Shown: positions 29,830 to 38,355, counted from the first letter of the stretch. The stretch is 64,000 nucleotides of DNA from Bacillus multifaciens (GCF_030756675.1 NZ_JAVBXD010000014.1:31392-95391), one strand, 5' to 3'. Program-made: numbers and translations. The notes: generated from the letters alone by a model not told the origin.

Positions 29830-30960
29830 TTAATCCTCTTGATTTTCATCAACGACCACTTTTTGACCACTTCGACCACTTTTTAGTACATTTCCGAGCT
29901 TTTCAGTAGCTTCAATTTGACGTTCCTCATACGTATCAGTATAAATATTTAAGGTTGTGGAAACATTTGTATGACCAAGTAATTTTGCGACAACCTTTGC
30001 ATTTGCGCCAGAATCGATTAAAATAGTTGTAAACGTTCTTCGGATATCGTGGAATCTAATATACGGTACGTCTATTGCTTCGCACAAAGCTTTCATTTGA
30101 TAACGTATTGTATATGGATGCACGATTTTTTTATTTCTTGTGCAAATTAATAAATCAAAAGAATTCTCTTTTTTATGTTTTTGATATTCCAGCAATTCTT
30201 CCATTAATTCTTCCGTCATTGGGATCACACGATTAGATGCTTCTGTTTTCGTCTCACCTAATTCATATTTACCATCCACGAGCGTTAATGTCCTTTGTAC
30301 ATGAATAGCTTTATTTTCAAAATTAATATCATTCCACTGTAGAGCCAATACTTCACCAATACGCATGCCTGTATGCAGTGCTAAAATAAATGCAATATAG
30401 TAGCTGCCTTTCATTTTGGCGTACTCCATAAACTTCATTGCTTGTTCAATTGTCCAACTAGCTTGCGCTTTCTTTTTCACTTTTGGCCGCTTTGCTTTCT
30501 TAGCAGGATTAGAGCTAATCATTTCTAACTCTACGCCTTTATCAAGGATTTGCTTTAACATAACATCGACTGATGAAATGTATTTTGTAGTCAGACCCTC
30601 TTTAAGTAGCTTCTGATGAAAATTATGCACGGTCAGAGGTTTTATATCTGATAACCTCTTATCGGCAAATTCAGGCATAACACGTGAGCGTAGAATGCGT
30701 TTGTATTGATACAATGTTGATGGCCTACATGATGATTCTTTCTCTTGCATCCAGATTTCTACGAGTTGAGAAAAGCGAATATCACTATTCTCATAATCCC
30801 CACTTGCTAAATTATTCGTTATTTTAGCTACTTCTTCCTGGGCAGCTTTCTTTGTTTTAAAACCGCCTTTAGTGATTTGTTTCCGTTTACCTGTGAGTGG
30901 GTCTTTGCCAACATCCATAGTGAAGGACCACTTCTCACCACGTTTACGAAAGTATGCCAT
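29830..30960 (-). CDS. int: Phage integrase, tyrosine recombinase
   Basis: A 376-residue recombinase: N-terminal arm-binding domain (KRKQITKGGFKTKKAAQEEV), SAM-like core-binding domain (from about 60) and catalytic domain with Arg in TGMRIGEVLAL, HxxR in HDIRRTF, LGHTN and the nucleophile Tyr in TTLNIYTD. It catalyses phage integration at the tmcAL intergenic site. ATG 30960 has GAGGTG 7 nt upstream; a longer frame exists without a site. It is transcribed leftward, with its 3' end next to the chromosome junction. Confidence 0.96.
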   Translation of the reverse strand: MAYFRKRGEKWSFTMDVGKDPLTGKRKQITKGGFKTKKAAQEEVAKITNNLASGDYENSDIRFSQLVEIWMQEKESSCRPSTLYQYKRILRSRVMPEFADKRLSDIKPLTVHNFHQKLLKEGLTTKYISSVDVMLKQILDKGVELEMISSNPAKKAKRPKVKKKAQASWTIEQAMKFMEYAKMKGSYYIAFILALHTGMRIGEVLALQWNDINFENKAIHVQRTLTLVDGKYELGETKTEASNRVIPMTEELMEELLEYQKHKKENSFDLLICTRNKKIVHPYTIRYQMKALCEAIDVPYIRFHDIRRTFTTILIDSGANAKVVAKLLGHTNVSTTLNIYTDTYEERQIEATEKLGNVLKSGRSGQKVVVDENQED

Positions 30961-31293
30961 GATTTTCACCTCGTCATAATCATTTTCTAGATACAAGCTG
31001 TGATATGTGGTACAAGAAATGATAGCATAGAAAATGAATTTTTGTAAAAATATAGCTGAATTTGAATAAAAGTTCTCTACATATTGGTACGAAATGGATA
31101 TAATGGACTATATATATAAATGCAGATAATACCTAAATGGAAACCAAAGTTAATTAGATAATATAAACGAAAATTTTGTAAAACTCCCATTACTATACGA
31201 TTTTGAGTGGAAACTAATTAGCATTATATATAAAAAGGAGAATACAGAATGAGAAAATAATTATGATTCACATGTAAAAGGGGACATCGGTAA
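30961..31293. other. Non-coding gap between integrase and HipA-like gene
   Basis: 333 nt of very AT-rich sequence separating divergent genes, expected to hold both promoters. I see several TATAAT-like words (for example GGATATAATGG near 31095) but no -35/-10 pair I would call. AAGGGGA before 31294 is the ribosome site of the next gene. Nothing else recognisable. Confidence 0.4.
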
Positions 31294-32103
31294 ATGGAAA
31301 TCGTGACAGCAAAAATAGCACATAAAGAAATCACAAATGGCGTTACAAAACCATATATTATTACATGCGATGATAGTGAACAATATGTTGTGAAATTTAA
31401 AGAAAACCCAGAAGGAAAAAGGGTATTAGCAAATGAATATGTATGTGCAAAGATAGCCGAAATTCTTGAATTGCCCCTTGCTTCTCCATCTTTGGTACAA
31501 GTTAATGACACTTTTATTGGGGATTTTGGAAAGCAAGTTTCAGAACATACAGAGGATACTGTTACTACAGGTCTCCATTTTGGAACTAAAAGAATAAAAA
31601 AGGCGTTCCAAATTACTGGAGCAGGTATGTTGAAATTAGCGAAGAATATTGAATGTATACCGGATATAATTTTATTCGATCAACTAGTTTGTAATTGCGA
31701 TAGAGAGTGTAATGGTGGTAATCTATTGTTTGACCAATCTAAAATGGAAATTGTAGTTCTGGATCATACACACGCATTTGATATAGGTCCATTGTGGGAT
31801 GAACATAATTTAAATTTCAAAATTGGGGAAGCTTTCAAACCCCTTCAACCAGATGGATATGTATATAGAAAATTAATCCCCTATGTAAATGGTCATAATC
31901 CGTTTAACTCAATTTTAGAGAAAATGGCAAGACTAGATGATAATTCTTTGTGGGACATTATAAATAATATTCCTGAAGAATGGGGCGTTACTGGTGCCCA
32001 AAAAGAAAAATTACTTGAATACCTAGGAGATAGGCTGAATAGAATTGAAAAAGCTTTACCTGTATTAAAACCAGGATTACCTTATTGGAAAGGAGGGTCA
32101 TAG
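31294..32103 (+). CDS. HipA-like kinase-fold protein (HipA_2 type)
   Basis: A 269-residue protein resembling the small HipA-like family. It has a nucleotide-binding lysine in YVVKFKENPEG, a following glutamate in LANEYVCAKIAEIL, a catalytic loop NCDRECNGGNLLF with Asp and Asn, and a metal-binding VLDHTHAFD. Classical HipA kinases phosphorylate glutamyl-tRNA synthetase; the target of this shorter family is not known to me. Its stop codon lies in the 3-nt gap before a DUF3037 gene, a recurrent partner of this family. It sits between integrase and the lysogeny module, a typical place for accessory genes. Confidence 0.8.
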   Translation: MEIVTAKIAHKEITNGVTKPYIITCDDSEQYVVKFKENPEGKRVLANEYVCAKIAEILELPLASPSLVQVNDTFIGDFGKQVSEHTEDTVTTGLHFGTKRIKKAFQITGAGMLKLAKNIECIPDIILFDQLVCNCDRECNGGNLLFDQSKMEIVVLDHTHAFDIGPLWDEHNLNFKIGEAFKPLQPDGYVYRKLIPYVNGHNPFNSILEKMARLDDNSLWDIINNIPEEWGVTGAQKEKLLEYLGDRLNRIEKALPVLKPGLPYWKGGS

Positions 32104-32973
32104 ATGGAACGTTTGTGTAAATATGCTGTTCTTAGATATGTGCCAGATGATATTAGAGAAGAGTTTATAAATATTGGTTTAGTTTTTCATTCACCTGAGG
32201 ATGCTTATGTGAATTTGCAGTTGACTGCCAATTTTAGTCGTGTTAGTCAATTTGATGATGAATCGGATGTTAAGTTTTTAAAATTGGTACTAGAAGGAGT
32301 CAAAGACGATTTTACACAGTCCATTACCGACGGTCCTTCTCTTCAACAGGCAAAAGATCCTAAATTTCTAGAAAAGGCAACATCCATATATGTAAATCAG
32401 CTTCAATTTTCTCCAATTAGAACTATTAGAAGTCGTGATTATTTAAAAGATGAAATAGACCTTTTTAGAACATATGTATATTTTGATCCTAATAAATCAA
32501 AACGTATAACAGACACAGAAGTTAAAAGCATTATGAGTCGCGTATTTAGAAATCATGAAAAGAATATATCTGGGAATTTAGAGCGGAATGTTGAAGTGGA
32601 TATTGGGGCTGAAGACATAAAGTTAGATTTTGCCTTTAAAAAGGATCATAAGGCTAAATTTATAAAAACACTATCTTTTGACTATGCTTTAAGAAATAGC
32701 AAAAAAGCGACACAATTAGCAAAAGAATGGGCATGGAATTATGAGAAAATGCTAAAGGATAAATATAAAATAAATAGTAATTTAATAACTGCAGATGAAC
32801 TTGATATCGTGACAGTAATTTATTTTAAATCTACGAATAAGAATATTAAAACAGCTTTAAATATTTTAAGTGAAGTTTCTCATATTGTAGAAGCAACAAA
32901 CGAAGAAAAAATTATTGCTTTTGCTGATGAAATTATAGGTGATATTTCAAAACAGGTTGGTACTCATTCATAA
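32104..32973 (+). CDS. DUF3037-like partner of the HipA-like kinase
   Basis: A 289-residue protein whose N-terminus (KYAVLRYVPDDIREEFINIGLVFHSPE) has the DUF3037 pattern: a YxxLRYVPD start and a F(V/I)NIGL(V)F motif. The C-terminal half is helical and unassigned. The ATG follows the kinase stop codon directly, with AGGAGGG upstream, so the two are translationally coupled and probably act together. Function unknown; the linkage suggests a two-component regulatory, toxin-antitoxin or defence module, which is inference. Confidence 0.75.
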   Translation: MERLCKYAVLRYVPDDIREEFINIGLVFHSPEDAYVNLQLTANFSRVSQFDDESDVKFLKLVLEGVKDDFTQSITDGPSLQQAKDPKFLEKATSIYVNQLQFSPIRTIRSRDYLKDEIDLFRTYVYFDPNKSKRITDTEVKSIMSRVFRNHEKNISGNLERNVEVDIGAEDIKLDFAFKKDHKAKFIKTLSFDYALRNSKKATQLAKEWAWNYEKMLKDKYKINSNLITADELDIVTVIYFKSTNKNIKTALNILSEVSHIVEATNEEKIIAFADEIIGDISKQVGTHS

Positions 32974-32996
32974 AAAGAGCCATTTAGCTCTTTTTG
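32972..32996 (+). terminator. Terminator after the DUF3037 gene (first of twin terminators)
   Basis: AAAAAGAGC-CATTTA-GCTCTTTTT starting at the stop codon. Nearly the same sequence recurs at 33364 after the peptide genes. Confidence 0.9.
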
Positions 32997-33066
32997 TTTC
33001 ATTTACAGATACAGAACGTGTGAGCTACAATATTTACATAGTTAAAAATAGGAGGTGGATATTAGA

Positions 33067-33261
33067 ATGGGCATTTTCACAAAAGAACCAGGTGGACATT
33101 ATGTATCTGATCCTGGTGGCGGATGGGGACCTATGAAAGACCCAGGTGGATTGAAGAGTGTAACTGATCCTGGTGGTGGAGTGGGATTTAAAGACAGTGA
33201 TCCTAATCCAGGAGGCGGCCGTATGAAAGACCCAGGCGGTGGAGGCTGGAAATTATGCTAA
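33067..33261 (+). CDS. Small proline-glycine repeat peptide 1 (64 aa)
   Basis: 64 residues built from six degenerate units of the type (D/E/N)PGG(G) separated by 4-10 residues: EPGG, DPGGG, DPGG, DPGGG, NPGGG, DPGGGG, ending WKLC. GGAGG lies 11 nt before ATG 33067; an in-frame GTG at 33055 overlaps that site. No signal peptide or membrane segment; the single cysteine is the last residue. I know no family with this pattern. It has its own terminator and sits directly after the HipA-like/DUF3037 pair. Confidence 0.6.
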   Translation: MGIFTKEPGGHYVSDPGGGWGPMKDPGGLKSVTDPGGGVGFKDSDPNPGGGRMKDPGGGGWKLC

Positions 33262-33365
33262 TGCATAAAAGAAGTTGTGACCCAGGAGTTGGATGGTCAT
33301 ATGCAAAAGATCCTGGTGGAACAGGTGGCAAAATGTTAGATTTTGACCATGGTACAGGAATTTAA
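33261..33365 (+). CDS. Small proline-glycine repeat peptide 2 (34 aa)
   Basis: A 34-residue frame whose ATG overlaps the stop of peptide 1 (TAATG), so it can be translated by reinitiation. It contains two more units (CDPGVGW and KDPGGTGGK) and ends FDHGTGI. The shared motif with peptide 1 supports it being coding despite its size. It is too short for routine gene finders. Function unknown. Confidence 0.55.
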   Translation: MHKRSCDPGVGWSYAKDPGGTGGKMLDFDHGTGI

Positions 33366-33390
33366 AAAGAGCCATTTGGCTCTTTTTTTA
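33364..33390 (+). terminator. Terminator after the PGG peptides (second of twin terminators)
   Basis: AAAAAGAGCC-ATTT-GGCTC followed by seven T; nearly the same as the terminator at 32972. Confidence 0.9.
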
Positions 33391-33545
33391 TTTGTTTGAA
33401 AAATTATATGATATTTTCTGTATCAAACCCTTTGATTTTTGTAGAATAAATTGTTGTTATTTTGTGAAATTATGTCGGAATAAAAATCTAAATATTTATA
33501 TATAGTGTAATATAAATTAAATAAAAAAGAGTGGTTGATATCTTT

Positions 33546-33740
33546 TTATTTAAAAGTGTTCTTATTACTCTTTTGGTCCAAATGTTCAATAAAAATTTTT
33601 TGTTTACTTCCTGCTAGTTCTCCTACTAACTTATTGTTTTCAATAAAAATACGATCGAAAACAGGTATTTTAGTCATTTGAATAGATTTTGCGGCATTTC
33701 GTTTTTTTGTTTTTCTGAAATCATCTAAGTTTATAAGCAT
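33546..33740 (-). CDS. Hypothetical 64-aa protein at the end of the lysogeny operon
   Basis: A 64-residue basic protein (MLINLDDFRKTKKRNAAKS.., then IPVFDRIFIENNKLVGEL). AAGGA lies 8 nt before ATG 33740; the longer frame has no site. It follows immA in the same direction after 68 nt, so it is probably the distal gene of the repressor operon. No recognisable domain. Confidence 0.6.
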   Translation of the reverse strand: MLINLDDFRKTKKRNAAKSIQMTKIPVFDRIFIENNKLVGELAGSKQKIFIEHLDQKSNKNTFK

Positions 33741-33808
33741 TATACTAATCCTTCTTTCTTTGAGAATATACGTTCGTTTGTTGTTTAAAAATAAAAGTCC
33801 ATGGCGGA

Positions 33809-34276
33809 CTAAACTAAGCAACCTATTAATTTTTGATGTTTTAATAATAATAACTCTTTTGGGACCCCTGTATGATTAGACATTGCATTTATAGTTTTAA
33901 ATTCTTTTGCATATGCATGCCAATTCTCATCTGGCATTAATAATTCTACTGCAAATAAATTGGCCTGTCTCTCATATTTATCTACAGATAAGAATGTATT
34001 AGCGCGTAAAAACGGAGTATTGACATGCTTATGCATTCTGCAATGTCCTAGTTCATGTGAACAAGTAACAATTTGCTCATTGAAACTTAAATTTTCGTTA
34101 ATACAAATATACTGGTTTTTCTTATTGTACTTATAAAAACCCATAATACTTGGGGGCAAGTTTTTATAAAAAACATGCACGTTTAAATTCTCAGCTATTT
34201 CAAAAGGGTCTGTTGTATTAAACTTTTTTGCTAGATCTAATGCTGCGTCTTTTTCATAGTAGCCCAATTGAATCAC
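33809..34276 (-). CDS. immA: ImmA/IrrE-type metallopeptidase
   Basis: A 155-residue protein with zinc-binding HELGH (in VTCSHELGHCRMH) and a downstream acidic residue in YERQANLFAVELLMP, the ImmA/IrrE family pattern. In ICEBs1 and related phages ImmA cleaves the repressor ImmR when the host signals DNA damage or low cell-cell competition, inducing excision. It starts 2 nt after the repressor stop codon, the normal immR-immA order. Confidence 0.9.
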   Translation of the reverse strand: MIQLGYYEKDAALDLAKKFNTTDPFEIAENLNVHVFYKNLPPSIMGFYKYNKKNQYICINENLSFNEQIVTCSHELGHCRMHKHVNTPFLRANTFLSVDKYERQANLFAVELLMPDENWHAYAKEFKTINAMSNHTGVPKELLLLKHQKLIGCLV

Positions 34277-34278
34277 TC

Positions 34279-34710
34279 CTACTTGTCTTCTTTTCTGTAT
34301 TTTTTAGGGATGTATTTTTTATTTACTTTTTGTGTATGTTTAACGATGTATTCCATTGCATCCATCAACGAGTCTAAAGCTTCTTCAGAAAGAGGTTCAC
34401 CAGAAAACATTAATCCATCAGTATCTGTCAGATCTTTGCGTATCTCTTCCATTCTTTTTCCAATGTCTTTTCTATCCTTTTCGGTAAAACCTTCTGCATC
34501 TTTAATAGTATCTTTATTTGAAGTTCTTCCTAATAGATAATCAATTGAAACGTCGAAGTAGTCTGCTACCTTTTGTACACGTTCAACAGAAGGTGTCCTT
34601 TTTTTCCACTGGTAAATAGTATTTTGACCAAATTCTAATTCTTCTTCTAATTTAGATACTGATATTCCTTTATTTTGACAAAGTTCTTTAATTATCTCAG
34701 TAATACCCAC
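34279..34710 (-). CDS. Phage repressor, XRE family (ImmR/CI-like)
   Basis: A 143-residue protein: N-terminal helix-turn-helix (ISVSKLEEELEFGQNTIYQWKKRTPS, then VADYFDVSIDYLLGR) and an acidic helical C-terminal part. I favour GTG 34710, preceded by AAAGG; an upstream in-frame ATG overlaps the operator side without a ribosome site. It should repress the rightward early promoter and be inactivated through the adjacent ImmA. Confidence 0.88.
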   Translation of the reverse strand: MGITEIIKELCQNKGISVSKLEEELEFGQNTIYQWKKRTPSVERVQKVADYFDVSIDYLLGRTSNKDTIKDAEGFTEKDRKDIGKRMEEIRKDLTDTDGLMFSGEPLSEEALDSLMDAMEYIVKHTQKVNKKYIPKKYRKEDK

Positions 34711-34740
34711 ATAAACCAACCTTTCAAGCCAGCACAAAAA

Positions 34741-34986
34741 AAGTTTTATTCAATCAGTTAGTTAAAAGGTTTGACAACTAACTGATTGAATAATATACTT
34801 ATGTGCATAAGCTACTTATTTAGCTTTCAAAATACTACTAACAAAAAGCTATAATTTACGTTCCCCAACGTACAAAAGCCATAATTGTAGGTTTATTTAG
34901 CTATGAGTACATTTTAATCAATAAGTTAGTTATTGTCAATGATAAGCTAAACAATTAGCTTATTTTCTAAAAATGAGGTGGACAGA
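34741..34986. promoter_or_regulatory. Lysogeny operator region with divergent promoters
   Basis: A strong rightward promoter is TTGACA (34771) - 17 nt - TATACT (34794). It lies across a perfect 15-bp inverted repeat, TTCAATCAGTTAGTT at 34749-34763 and AACTAACTGATTGAA at 34776-34790. A second palindrome ATAAGCTAA-ACAA-TTAGCTTAT (34942-34963) lies just before the cro ribosome site, and CAATAA-GTTAG-TTATTG at 34919-34935 is a related site. These are the likely repressor/Cro binding sites. Confidence 0.8.
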
Positions 34987-35172
34987 ATGAAAAATGAATT
35001 TGGCATGAGAGTTCGAGCGAAGCTCTTCGCTAACAATATGCAGCAAAAAGAATTAGCGGAATTACTTGGAATCTCTGGTCCATATTTATCGGATATCCTT
35101 CGAAACAAACGAAATGGAAAGAAAGTCAGAGAAAAAATCATAAAGATTTTAGATATGAAGGAGGTTTCATAA
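34987..35172 (+). CDS. Cro-like XRE-family regulator
   Basis: A 61-residue single helix-turn-helix protein (MQQKELAELLGISGPYLSDIL). ATG 34987 has GAGGTGG 5 nt upstream. It is the first gene of the rightward early operon, opposite the repressor, so a Cro role is expected. The ant gene follows at once. Confidence 0.85.
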   Translation: MKNEFGMRVRAKLFANNMQQKELAELLGISGPYLSDILRNKRNGKKVREKIIKILDMKEVS

Positions 35173-35173
35173 A

Positions 35174-35983
35174 ATGAATCAACTACAAAATTTCTCACAC
35201 AACATGTTTGGCAACTTAGAAATTCTTATCAAAGAAGGAAAAGAATACTTTCCAGCAACAGATGTTGCGACTTCATTGGGATATAAAAGACCACAAGATG
35301 CAGTTCGACAACATTGCAAGGAAGATGGGTCGGTAAATCACCGAGTCACCGATTCTCTTGGTAGGATGCAAGAAAAGAAATTCATCAACGAACCAAACTT
35401 ATACCGCTTAATCGTAAAATCAAAACTTCCACAAGCGGAACAGTTTGAAAAATGGGTGTTTGAAGAAGTTCTACCATCAATCCGAAAACATGGAGCGTAC
35501 ATGACGCCACAAACAATAAACGCATTGCTTCAAGATCCAGATTTAATTATCGGATTAGCTTCGCAACTCAAACATGAACAACAAGCAAGACATGTTGCAG
35601 AACAGAAAAACTTAATGTTAGAACAACAAGTTGCTGAAAACGCATCAAAGATTACATACCTAGACCAAATACTTCAATCGAAAGATACTGTCACAGTTTC
35701 ACAAATAGCTGCTGACTACGGTATTTCAGCCCAGGGCCTTAACAAAGTATTAAAAGAAGAAAAGGTGCAATACAAGGTCAACGAACAGTGGCTGCTGTAC
35801 TCAAACTATCGTAATCAAGGATATACAAAATCAAAAACAGTCGATGTAACTCATACAGATGGAACACGCTCTGTGAAGATGAATACTCGTTGGACACAAA
35901 AAGGAAGGCTCTTTATACATGAGATTCTTGCTAAACGCGGCATCATCCCAGAGATGGACAAAGAAATCAATCAAGCAATCTAG
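35174..35983 (+). CDS. ant: Phage antirepressor Ant (BRO-N plus KilAC domains)
   Basis: A 269-residue protein: N-terminal BRO-N domain (LEILIKEGKEYFPATDVATSLGYKRPQDAVR.. in the first 110 residues), a glutamine-rich linker helix, and a C-terminal ANT/KilAC domain (TVTVSQIAADYGISAQGLNKVL, WTQKGRLFIHEIL). Such proteins counter phage repressors or regulate early genes by DNA binding. AAGGAGG lies 9 nt upstream. Confidence 0.9.
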   Translation: MNQLQNFSHNMFGNLEILIKEGKEYFPATDVATSLGYKRPQDAVRQHCKEDGSVNHRVTDSLGRMQEKKFINEPNLYRLIVKSKLPQAEQFEKWVFEEVLPSIRKHGAYMTPQTINALLQDPDLIIGLASQLKHEQQARHVAEQKNLMLEQQVAENASKITYLDQILQSKDTVTVSQIAADYGISAQGLNKVLKEEKVQYKVNEQWLLYSNYRNQGYTKSKTVDVTHTDGTRSVKMNTRWTQKGRLFIHEILAKRGIIPEMDKEINQAI

Positions 35984-36034
35984 CACCTACGAATATCAGA
36001 ATAGTACAAAATCGATATTTTAGGAGGTTTTCAG

Positions 36035-36139
36035 ATGGGGGATGTAATTGCAATGTTGAGCTTTTGCGGTGTGGGTTTGTTAGTTTATCTCTTTGACAAG
36101 CCTATAAAACAATGGACAAGCGATGTTGATGATAAATGA
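36035..36139 (+). CDS. Small membrane peptide, 34 aa
   Basis: GGAGG 7 nt before an ATG opens a 34-residue frame with one hydrophobic segment (VIAMLSFCGVGLLVYLF) and a charged tail. Good ribosome site and phage early context support it; function unknown. Confidence 0.5.
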   Translation: MGDVIAMLSFCGVGLLVYLFDKPIKQWTSDVDDK

Positions 36140-36173
36140 GCCTAAACGTTCGTATCAGAAAGGAGTATTAAAG

Positions 36174-36380
36174 ATGAATAATCAAACAACAAGCATTAAA
36201 GAACTTCCGTTTGCATTGAAAGCAAGTGATATTTCAGAAGTATTGAACATTTCTCGTTCAGCGGCATATGCATTGATGAAACGGAAGGATTTTCCGACGA
36301 TTTCAATTGGTAAAAGTAAACGTGTGAAGTCATCAGACTTTTTAAACTGGCTAGAAAATCAAAAAGAAGCAGTCTCATGA
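36174..36380 (+). CDS. Excisionase-like helix-turn-helix protein
   Basis: A 68-residue winged-helix (HTH_17/MerR-like excisionase) protein: LKASDISEVLNISRSAAYALM and the wing FPTISIGKSKRVKSSDFLNWL. Either an excisionase or a small regulator of early genes. ATG 36174 has AGGAG 8 nt upstream; a longer frame upstream has no site. Confidence 0.8.
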   Translation: MNNQTTSIKELPFALKASDISEVLNISRSAAYALMKRKDFPTISIGKSKRVKSSDFLNWLENQKEAVS

Positions 36381-36468
36381 AAAAAATTAAAAGACCCCTG
36401 TTACAGCAGGAGTCCATAAGAAAACAAACTTTATTTTAAGTATATCACGGAAAGCGATGCAATAGTAC

Positions 36469-36651
36469 ATGCATATAAATCAAGTTCCCTTTCAGGTCCT
36501 GTTACCTCAGAAATTTTGGAAGGAATCAAATAGTGAAGCTGAATTGAAACAAAAGATTGAACAATATTTTGGCATTTGCTATCCGAATTATGACATTAAA
36601 AAAATTGTTCAAACTGGAGAATCATACATCGCGATTTGCGAAAAGGAGTGA
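36469..36651 (+). CDS. Hypothetical early phage protein, 60 aa
   Basis: A 60-residue frame ending in the ribosome site of the next gene; no clear Shine-Dalgarno of its own. Contains EAELKQKIEQYFGICYPNY. No family recognised. Kept because it fills the gap between the excisionase-like gene and dnaD. Confidence 0.5.
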   Translation: MHINQVPFQVLLPQKFWKESNSEAELKQKIEQYFGICYPNYDIKKIVQTGESYIAICEKE

Positions 36652-36656
36652 GTTCG

Positions 36657-37541
36657 TTGAACAGCAAGGTAATGCAAATAGGACAAATGAACTTCCGAGG
36701 AAATGTAATCGATCACGGTTGGTTTAAAACACTTACATTAGACAACGGAAAACCAAACATGGTAGCCATTACTATCTTAGGAGAAGTTGTTTATTGGTAC
36801 AAACCAACTGAGGTAAGAGATGAACAAAGTAATCAGGTTCGTTATAAACAAAAGTTTAAAGCAGATATGCTTCAAAAAAGCTATCAACAACTAGCTGATT
36901 CATTTGGTTTCACAAAAAGACAAGTGAAAGATGCCTGTGATTATTTAAAAGATTTAGGACTAGTACGAATCAATTTTAGAACCATTTTTGTAAGTGGAAC
37001 TCGTTGTAATAATGTGATGTTTATTGAACCTATACCAGAAAAAATACAAAAAATTTCAATTTTATATTGGAAAGACGAAACCCCTCCTACGTTAGAACGT
37101 AACAGCCTATCTCTTTCTAACGGAACACCCTCTTACGTTAAACCGGAGGAGGCTCATACGCTAGAACGTAAGACAAATACAAAGATTATTACAAAGATTA
37201 CTACAAAGAATGTAAGTAATAGTAATATCTTTTCGTTCTATGAAAATAATTTTGGGATTTTAAATCCATTCGTAGCCGATAGTATTATCCAATGGGTAAA
37301 CGATACAAGCGAAGAACTTGTACAAGCAGCTATGGAACGTACTTTGAAACAGCAGAAGAAATGGAATTATGCTGAGGGCATTTTAAAACAGTGGGTTAAT
37401 AAAAACATTCGTACTTTGGCTGATGTTAATGCAGCAGAAATAGAGTTTAAAAACAAAGGTAAAAAAGGAGCGAATAGAAATGGCAACACCAATGAAAAAA
37501 CTAGCAGAATCCCTGGAATCGAAGGTGAACTACCATTCTGA
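36657..37541 (+). CDS. DnaD-domain phage replication protein
   Basis: A 294-residue protein: N-terminal winged-helix region (SYQQLADSFGFTKRQVKDACDYLKDLG) and a C-terminal DnaD/DnaB_2 domain (FSFYENNFGILNPFVADSIIQWV.. WNYAEGILKQWVNKNI). It probably binds the phage origin and recruits the helicase loader. Start TTG 36657 with AGGAG 8 nt upstream. It overlaps the DnaC-like gene by 62 nt, a common arrangement for this pair. Confidence 0.9.
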   Translation: MNSKVMQIGQMNFRGNVIDHGWFKTLTLDNGKPNMVAITILGEVVYWYKPTEVRDEQSNQVRYKQKFKADMLQKSYQQLADSFGFTKRQVKDACDYLKDLGLVRINFRTIFVSGTRCNNVMFIEPIPEKIQKISILYWKDETPPTLERNSLSLSNGTPSYVKPEEAHTLERKTNTKIITKITTKNVSNSNIFSFYENNFGILNPFVADSIIQWVNDTSEELVQAAMERTLKQQKKWNYAEGILKQWVNKNIRTLADVNAAEIEFKNKGKKGANRNGNTNEKTSRIPGIEGELPF

Positions 37542-38355
37542 TCAATGCATGAAGCATTCATATGAAATAGGTGGTCAAAAGATAACGAAACCTGTCCAAA
37601 TGATTATTTATCAAGGACAACCTGTTTGCCCTAGATGTGTAGTTGAACAAAACAACAAAGTTTTAGAGGAACAGGCTAATGCTCACTACAAAAAGATTAA
37701 TCGATTGCAGAAATTTAACATGCTGGAAAAGGCAAGTGTTATTACAAATAAGAAAATTCCACTTTCAAGATTATCGGATTACAGGGTTGGTTGTGATGAA
37801 ACGAACAGTCACAAGAAAGCTGTAGAAGAAACTTTGGAGGATTTAAAGAACGGAGAAATTAGAAAAGTTGTATTTACAGGAAATCAAGGGACGGCAAAAA
37901 GTTTCCTAGCATACAGCATGCTTCATGAATTAAATCAATATTTCTGGGATATCAGTCAAGAAGAAGAAAACTATCATTTGATGAAAAGTTGTTTATATGT
38001 GGAATTAGAAGCAATAACAAGAATGATTATGGATTCTTTCGATGATAAGAGCAGTAAATATACACTTCAATATTTCGTTCAACTAATTGGACAAGCTGAT
38101 TTTGTTGTATTAGATGATCTTGGTGCAGAAAGCGGCTCGACAGATTCAAATAGACAAGCTTCAGATTTCATACAGCGTCTTTTATATGCGGTATCAAATG
38201 CTAGACAAGGAATGAGTACATTTACTACAACAAACTTTACTGGAAAACAACTTTTTAATAAATATGATGCTAAAACAGTTAGTCGTTTATTAGGAGATTC
38301 ACGAGTATTGAAGTTTACTACAGCAGATCAAAGGCTTGCAAACTTAGGATTCTAA
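37480..38355 (+). CDS. DnaC/DnaI-like helicase loader ATPase
   Basis: A 291-residue AAA+ protein: N-terminal zinc-type cysteines (CMKHS..CPRCVV) and an ATPase with Walker A GNQGTAKS near residue 132 and Walker B FVVLDDLGAE near 207. It loads the replicative helicase at the phage origin. It starts inside dnaD. Confidence 0.9.
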   Translation: MATPMKKLAESLESKVNYHSDQCMKHSYEIGGQKITKPVQMIIYQGQPVCPRCVVEQNNKVLEEQANAHYKKINRLQKFNMLEKASVITNKKIPLSRLSDYRVGCDETNSHKKAVEETLEDLKNGEIRKVVFTGNQGTAKSFLAYSMLHELNQYFWDISQEEENYHLMKSCLYVELEAITRMIMDSFDDKSSKYTLQYFVQLIGQADFVVLDDLGAESGSTDSNRQASDFIQRLLYAVSNARQGMSTFTTTNFTGKQLFNKYDAKTVSRLLGDSRVLKFTTADQRLANLGF

